From an uncultured Panacagrimonas sp. (lineage in GTDB: Bacteria; Pseudomonadota; Gammaproteobacteria; Nevskiales; Nevskiaceae), in the NCBI GenBank assembly GCA_946481265.1, contig CAMLNE010000166.1:1-9050 (forward strand): a DNA stretch of 9,050 nucleotides, given 5' to 3'. Positions within the stretch are counted from its first letter, which is position 1; every line of letters begins with the position of its first letter. The translations under genes and the position numbers were made by a program. Positions 5,812 to 9,050 of this stretch are shown one piece after another. The notes beneath the pieces are model-generated. The model had not been told where the DNA came from and ran no database searches. It worked only from the letters and a program-made list of their open reading frames with translations.

Positions 5812-6975
5812 ATGCTCCCGGAAGCCCAGCGCCCGACCGAATCATCCGCCGACCTCGCCGAGTTCCGCGACCAGCTTCGCCGCTTCGTCGATCGCGAACT
5901 CGCGCCCTTTGTCGACGAATGGGAGGAGGCCGGCGCGGTGCCGCGCGAGATCTACCGCAAGGTCGGCGCGCTCGGCGTGTTGGGCCTGGGCTATCCGGAG
6001 GAATGGGGCGGCACGCCGGCGAGTCTGGCCATGCGTTCGATCGCGATCCAGGAGATCGCGCGCGCGGGCTGCGGCGGCCTGTTCGTCTGCCTGTTCACGC
6101 ACTCGATCTTCGTGCAGCCGATGCTCGCGCTGGGCACCGCCGAGCAGCAACAGCGCACCCTGCCCGGCGTGCTGTCGGGCGAGGCGATCGCCGCCTGCGC
6201 GATCAGCGAACCCTCGGGCGGCTCGGACGTCGCCAATCTGCGCACGCGCGCGCGCCGCGAGGGCGACGAGTTCGTCATCGATGGCGAGAAGACCTTCATC
6301 TCCAACGGCATGCGAGCCGATTTCTACGCGGTGGCGGTACGTACCGGCGGCGACGGCGCAGGCGGCATCTCCATGCTCCTGGTCGAGCGCGACCGACCCG
6401 GCTTTACGCGGACGCGGCTGCGCAAGATGGGCTGGTGGAGTTCGGACACCGCGAGCCTGCACTTCGACGGCTGCCGCGTGCCGGTGGCGAACCTGATGGG
6501 CCGCGAGGGCGCGGGCTTTCGCACGCTGATGGAGAACTTCAACGGCGAGCGCCTGCTGATGGCCGACGAGGCCTGCTCCTTCGCCGAGGTCTGTTACGAC
6601 GAGGCCGCCAGCTGGGCGCGTGAGCGCCGCACCTTCGGCGTGCCGCTGGTCAGCCACCAGGTCATCCGCCACAAGCTGGTCGACATGCACATGCGCATCC
6701 GCGCGACGCGCACCTGGGTGGACCGCTGCATCGCGCGCATGGATGCCGGCGATCGCAGCGAGGATCTCGTGGCCGAACTGTGCATGCTCAAGGTCATGGC
6801 CGGCCAGACCATGCAGGGGTGTGCCGACCAGGCCGTGCAGATCCTCGGCGGCATGGGCTTCATGCGCGGCATGAAGTCCGAGCGCATCTACCGCGACGTG
6901 AAGGCAATCATGATCGGCGGGGGCGCCGAGGAGATCCTCAAGGAGCTCGCGGCGAAGAAGCTGGGGCTTGCGTAG
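5812..6975 (+). CDS. Acyl-CoA dehydrogenase, FAD-dependent
   Basis: A 387-residue protein of normal acyl-CoA dehydrogenase length with all three domains: helical N-terminal (about 12-123), beta barrel (about 124-230) and helical C-terminal (about 235-387). Key motifs are AISEPSGGSDVANL (130-143), GEKTFISNG (158-166), the RTFG flavin-contact region (273-276) and QILGGMGFMRG (343-353). It would desaturate an acyl-CoA at the alpha-beta bond and pass electrons to ETF. The catalytic Glu is not at the MCAD position, which is Gly370 in IGGGAEEI. Glu246 in GERLLMAD matches the helix-G base of the LCAD and isovaleryl-CoA dehydrogenase type, suggesting long or branched substrates. The start at 5812 is the first ATG before the domain, but no good ribosome site precedes it. 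The stop codon overlaps the hairpin that follows. Confidence 0.93.
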   Translation: MLPEAQRPTESSADLAEFRDQLRRFVDRELAPFVDEWEEAGAVPREIYRKVGALGVLGLGYPEEWGGTPASLAMRSIAIQEIARAGCGGLFVCLFTHSIFVQPMLALGTAEQQQRTLPGVLSGEAIAACAISEPSGGSDVANLRTRARREGDEFVIDGEKTFISNGMRADFYAVAVRTGGDGAGGISMLLVERDRPGFTRTRLRKMGWWSSDTASLHFDGCRVPVANLMGREGAGFRTLMENFNGERLLMADEACSFAEVCYDEAASWARERRTFGVPLVSHQVIRHKLVDMHMRIRATRTWVDRCIARMDAGDRSEDLVAELCMLKVMAGQTMQGCADQAVQILGGMGFMRGMKSERIYRDVKAIMIGGGAEEILKELAAKKLGLA

Positions 6976-7045
6976 GGTGTGCAAGCGCGAAGTGCGTGCG
7001 CACCGGCCGGTCGGAATGGTGCGCACGCCTCGCCTTGCACACCCT
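6974..7045. terminator. Large two-part hairpin between convergent genes
   Basis: AGGGTGTGCAAG (6974-6985) pairs perfectly with CTTGCACACCCT (7034-7045). Inside, CGTGCGCACC (6995-7004) pairs perfectly with GGTGCGCACG (7018-7027) around a 13-base loop. The two stems are separated by an uneven internal loop. The structure starts inside the acyl-CoA dehydrogenase stop codon and ends 12 bases before the acyl-CoA ligase stop on the other strand, so a shared terminator or mRNA 3'-end stabiliser is likely. There is no T-tract on either side. It could also be a copy of a dispersed intergenic repeat. Confidence 0.55.
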
Positions 7046-7057
7046 GCGCGACAACAC

Positions 7058-8626
7058 CTACGCGCATAGCCCGCGCAGGTCGGTCTTCAACACCTTGCCG
7101 TTCGAGTTGCGCGGCAGCGCGTCGAGCAGGCGCAGCTCGCGCGGCAGCTTGTAGCGTGCCAGGCGCTCGCCGGCGAAGGCCTGCAACTGTTCCAGGTCCA
7201 GCGTCTGTCCCGGCCGGAGCACCACGAAGGCAACCACGCGCTCGCCCCAGCGTGGGTCCGCGGCACCGACCACCGATACCTCGGCGATGGACGGATGTGC
7301 GTACAGCAGGTTTTCGATCTCGGCCGGATAGATGTTCTCGCCGCCGCTGATGATCATGTCCTTGAGGCGGTCGCAGACGTAGAGGAAGCCGTCCGCGTCG
7401 AGCCAGCCGATGTCGCCGCTGCGCAGCCAGCCCTCGGCATCGAGCGCCTCGCGCGTGGCCTGCGGCTGGTTCCAGTAGCCCGGCGTGAGGTTGTCGCCCC
7501 GCATGCAGATCTCGCCGCGCGCGCCGGGCTGCGTGATGACGCGACCCTCGCCGTCGATCAGGCGGATCTCGCTGAGCAGGGTGGCCTTGCCGCAGGAGCC
7601 GAGCCGGGCCAGTGCGAGCTCCGCTTCGAGGAAAGTCACCGCCGAGGCGCTCTCGGTCATGCCGAAGCCCTGGCTCATCGGGATGCCGCGACCGTTGAAC
7701 AGGCCCAGCAGCGGCTCGGGCACCGGCGCGCCGCCGCAGATCATCAGGCGCAGGCTGGACAGATCGCTGCGCTCGAACGTCTCGTGCTGGCTGGCGGCCA
7801 GCAGCATAGCCGGCACCGCGAAGCTGATCGTCACGCGATGCCACGCAATCGCCGCGAGGTATTGCGCCGGATCGAAGGCGCGCTGCAGCACCACCTGGCC
7901 GCCGGCCAGCAGGGTGGGCAGGACCGTCACGCACAGCCCGCCGACGTGGAACAGCGGCGCGCAGTTGAGCACCACGTCGTTTGCGGCGTAGTCGACGGCG
8001 AGCATCCAGTTCAGGTTGTTCGCCCACAGGTTGGCGTGGGTCAGCACCACGCCCTTGGGGCGGCCGGTGGTGCCCGAGGTGTACATGATCGCGGCGGCCT
8101 GGTCGGGCCGCGCGGCGGCGGCCGCCGGGATCGGCGGTGGTGACGCCGGTTCGGCCGCGTCCCAGCCCGCGTCCGGCACGGCGCCGGGCTGCAGGTAGCA
8201 CCGGCACGGCAGCGTGGCGCGTGCCGCCTCGATCGTCGCGCGGTGCGCATCGTCGACGATCAGCGTGTGTACGCCGGCGTCGCCGATGATGGTTTCGAGT
8301 TCCTGCCGGGTGAGCCGGAAATTCAGCGGCACGAAGATCGCGCCCAGGCGTGCAGCGGCGAACAGCGCGACCAGCAGCAGCGGATCGTTGAAGCCCAGCC
8401 AGGCCACGCGCTCGCCCGGCCCGACACCCCCGGATGCGAGCACGGCGGCCAGGCGCTCGACGCGATCCTGCAGTTCGCCGTAGCTCCAGTCCCGGCCTTC
8501 GAAACTCAGCGCGATCCGCCCGGGCGCGCGGCGGGCGCGGCGGCGGAACCATTCCGCGGTGGTCGTCGCGGCCGGCGCCGTGGTCTCGCGCAGGGCTTGC
8601 TGCGCCCCGGCCTGCGTCTCCTTCAT
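7058..8626 (-). CDS. Acyl-CoA ligase / AMP-dependent synthetase (ANL superfamily)
   Basis: A 522-residue adenylate-forming enzyme. The motifs are in order: P-loop YTSGTTGRPKG (182-192), PLFHVGG (224-230), the adenine-site region ICGGAPVP (296-303), QGFGMTES (319-326), SGDIG (403-407) with DRLKD (419-423, Arg420 of the ribose/hinge region), GGENIYPAEIE (428-438), and the C-terminal catalytic lysine Lys511 in NSNGKVLK. It would use ATP to make an acyl-adenylate and then the CoA thioester, giving the substrate for the acyl-CoA dehydrogenase encoded next to it. Length and motifs fit medium/long-chain or aromatic acid ligases of the FadD type; the acid is not identifiable. The first 20 residues are Ala/Thr-rich and poorly conserved in kind. 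The site before the start at 8626 is weak. It converges on the dehydrogenase gene and diverges from the PfpI-like gene. Confidence 0.94.
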   Translation of the reverse strand: MKETQAGAQQALRETTAPAATTTAEWFRRRARRAPGRIALSFEGRDWSYGELQDRVERLAAVLASGGVGPGERVAWLGFNDPLLLVALFAAARLGAIFVPLNFRLTRQELETIIGDAGVHTLIVDDAHRATIEAARATLPCRCYLQPGAVPDAGWDAAEPASPPPIPAAAAARPDQAAAIMYTSGTTGRPKGVVLTHANLWANNLNWMLAVDYAANDVVLNCAPLFHVGGLCVTVLPTLLAGGQVVLQRAFDPAQYLAAIAWHRVTISFAVPAMLLAASQHETFERSDLSSLRLMICGGAPVPEPLLGLFNGRGIPMSQGFGMTESASAVTFLEAELALARLGSCGKATLLSEIRLIDGEGRVITQPGARGEICMRGDNLTPGYWNQPQATREALDAEGWLRSGDIGWLDADGFLYVCDRLKDMIISGGENIYPAEIENLLYAHPSIAEVSVVGAADPRWGERVVAFVVLRPGQTLDLEQLQAFAGERLARYKLPRELRLLDALPRNSNGKVLKTDLRGLCA

Positions 8627-8754
8627 CCGCTGTCACCCGTCCGATCGCCTGCGTCGATGACTATCCGGGCGCGCCTGGCGGCGGTCTTGTGCCGAACGGT
8701 CGCGCTGGCGGCACGCGGCTTGCGGACTGCCCTGCCCGCCCACAGGAGTCCGCC
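8627..8754. other. Divergent intergenic region between the ligase gene and the PfpI-like gene
   Basis: These 128 bases must hold promoters for both neighbours. I find no convincing -35/-10 pair or operator palindrome. The only clear element is AGGAG at 8744-8748, six bases before the PfpI-like start. Confidence 0.4.
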
Positions 8755-9050
8755 ATGACGCGCCCGCTCGAAGGAAAGAAGATCGCCATCCTCGTCACCG
8801 ACGGCTTCGAACAGGCCGAACTGACCGAGCCACGCAAGGCGCTGCAGGAGGCCGGCGCCAAGGCCCAGATCGTCGCGCTGCATCCCGGCCAGGTGAAGGC
8901 CTGGGAGACGCGCGACTGGGGCGAATCCTTCCCGGTCGACGTGGATCTGCACGCCGCCGATGCACAGGCCTACGACGCGCTGCTGCTGCCCGGCGGCGTC
9001 ATGAATCCCGATCACCTGCGCATGAATGGCGCGGCGCTGCGCTTCGTCAA
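8755..9050 (+). CDS. PfpI/DJ-1 (YhbO-like) family protein (N-terminal part, cut by right edge)
   Basis: Ninety-eight residues are visible, about half of the usual 170-190. The pattern is that of the PfpI branch of the DJ-1/ThiJ superfamily: strand 1 KKIAILVTDGFEQAELTEPR (8-27), in which Glu19 matches the conserved acidic residue that pairs with the catalytic cysteine, and LLLPGGVMNPDHLR (76-89) as in YhbO/PfpI proteins. The cysteine nucleophile would lie just past the edge and cannot be checked. Family members have been described as intracellular proteases, glyoxalases or deglycases involved in stress and carbonyl damage; the exact role is debated. A good AGGAG site sets the start. It is divergent from the ligase gene and probably not part of the catabolic cluster. 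Confidence 0.9.
   Translation, partial: MTRPLEGKKIAILVTDGFEQAELTEPRKALQEAGAKAQIVALHPGQVKAWETRDWGESFPVDVDLHAADAQAYDALLLPGGVMNPDHLRMNGAALRFV

Noticed and set aside
4587..5813. Open frame extending the SDR gene at 3804-4586 towards the right
   Set aside because: The extension is antisense to the crotonase gene and lacks motifs, whereas the SDR start at 4586 has a good ribosome site and normal family length.
6888..8636. A 582-codon minus-strand open frame over the ligase gene
   Set aside because: It is a shifted frame of the ligase gene; the 7058-8626 frame carries all ANL motifs.
1..9050. tRNA, rRNA, CRISPR array, insertion sequence or defence system
   Set aside because: I looked for cloverleaf-like stems, regularly spaced repeats and transposase or nuclease motifs and saw none.

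Overview
The window is GC-rich, densely coding chromosomal DNA. Gene density, codon use, an MHYT-type membrane sensor and a cluster of CoA-ester catabolic genes suggest a high-GC Proteobacterium. Xanthomonadales or Nevskiales-like Gammaproteobacteria are my best guess, but nothing seen fixes the taxon. I see no RNA gene, transposase, phage gene or CRISPR array.

Layout, left to right. (1) 1-801, minus: N-terminal part of a seven-helix MHYT-domain signalling protein, cut by the left edge. (2) 802-1385: a divergent intergenic region with one AT-richer patch just before the next gene. (3) 1386-2924, plus: an AraC-family regulator followed 12 bases later by a TetR-family regulator, probably co-transcribed. 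(4) 2972-4586, minus: two short-chain dehydrogenases in tandem. The upstream one is a textbook enzyme; the downstream one has lost three of the four catalytic tetrad residues. (5) 4587-4949: a divergent intergenic region dominated by a 209-bp nested inverted-repeat element. (6) 4950-6975, plus: a crotonase-fold protein followed by an acyl-CoA dehydrogenase. (7) 6974-7045: a large hairpin between convergent genes. (8) 7058-8626, minus: an acyl-CoA ligase. (9) 8755 to the right edge, plus: a PfpI/DJ-1 family protein, truncated.

Together the ligase, acyl-CoA dehydrogenase, crotonase and dehydrogenases make up most of a beta-oxidation-type route: activation to a CoA thioester, alpha-beta desaturation, double-bond hydration or isomerisation, and oxidation of a hydroxyl. 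No thiolase is seen, so the route is incomplete here or continues elsewhere. The AraC and TetR genes beside it are plausible local regulators. The substrate cannot be read from sequence alone; a branched, alicyclic, aromatic or terpenoid/steroid side-chain acid is possible.

Nothing here is clearly an undescribed system. The points most worth a second look are the catalytically degenerate dehydrogenase, the crotonase without the hydratase glutamates, and the two intergenic inverted-repeat structures.
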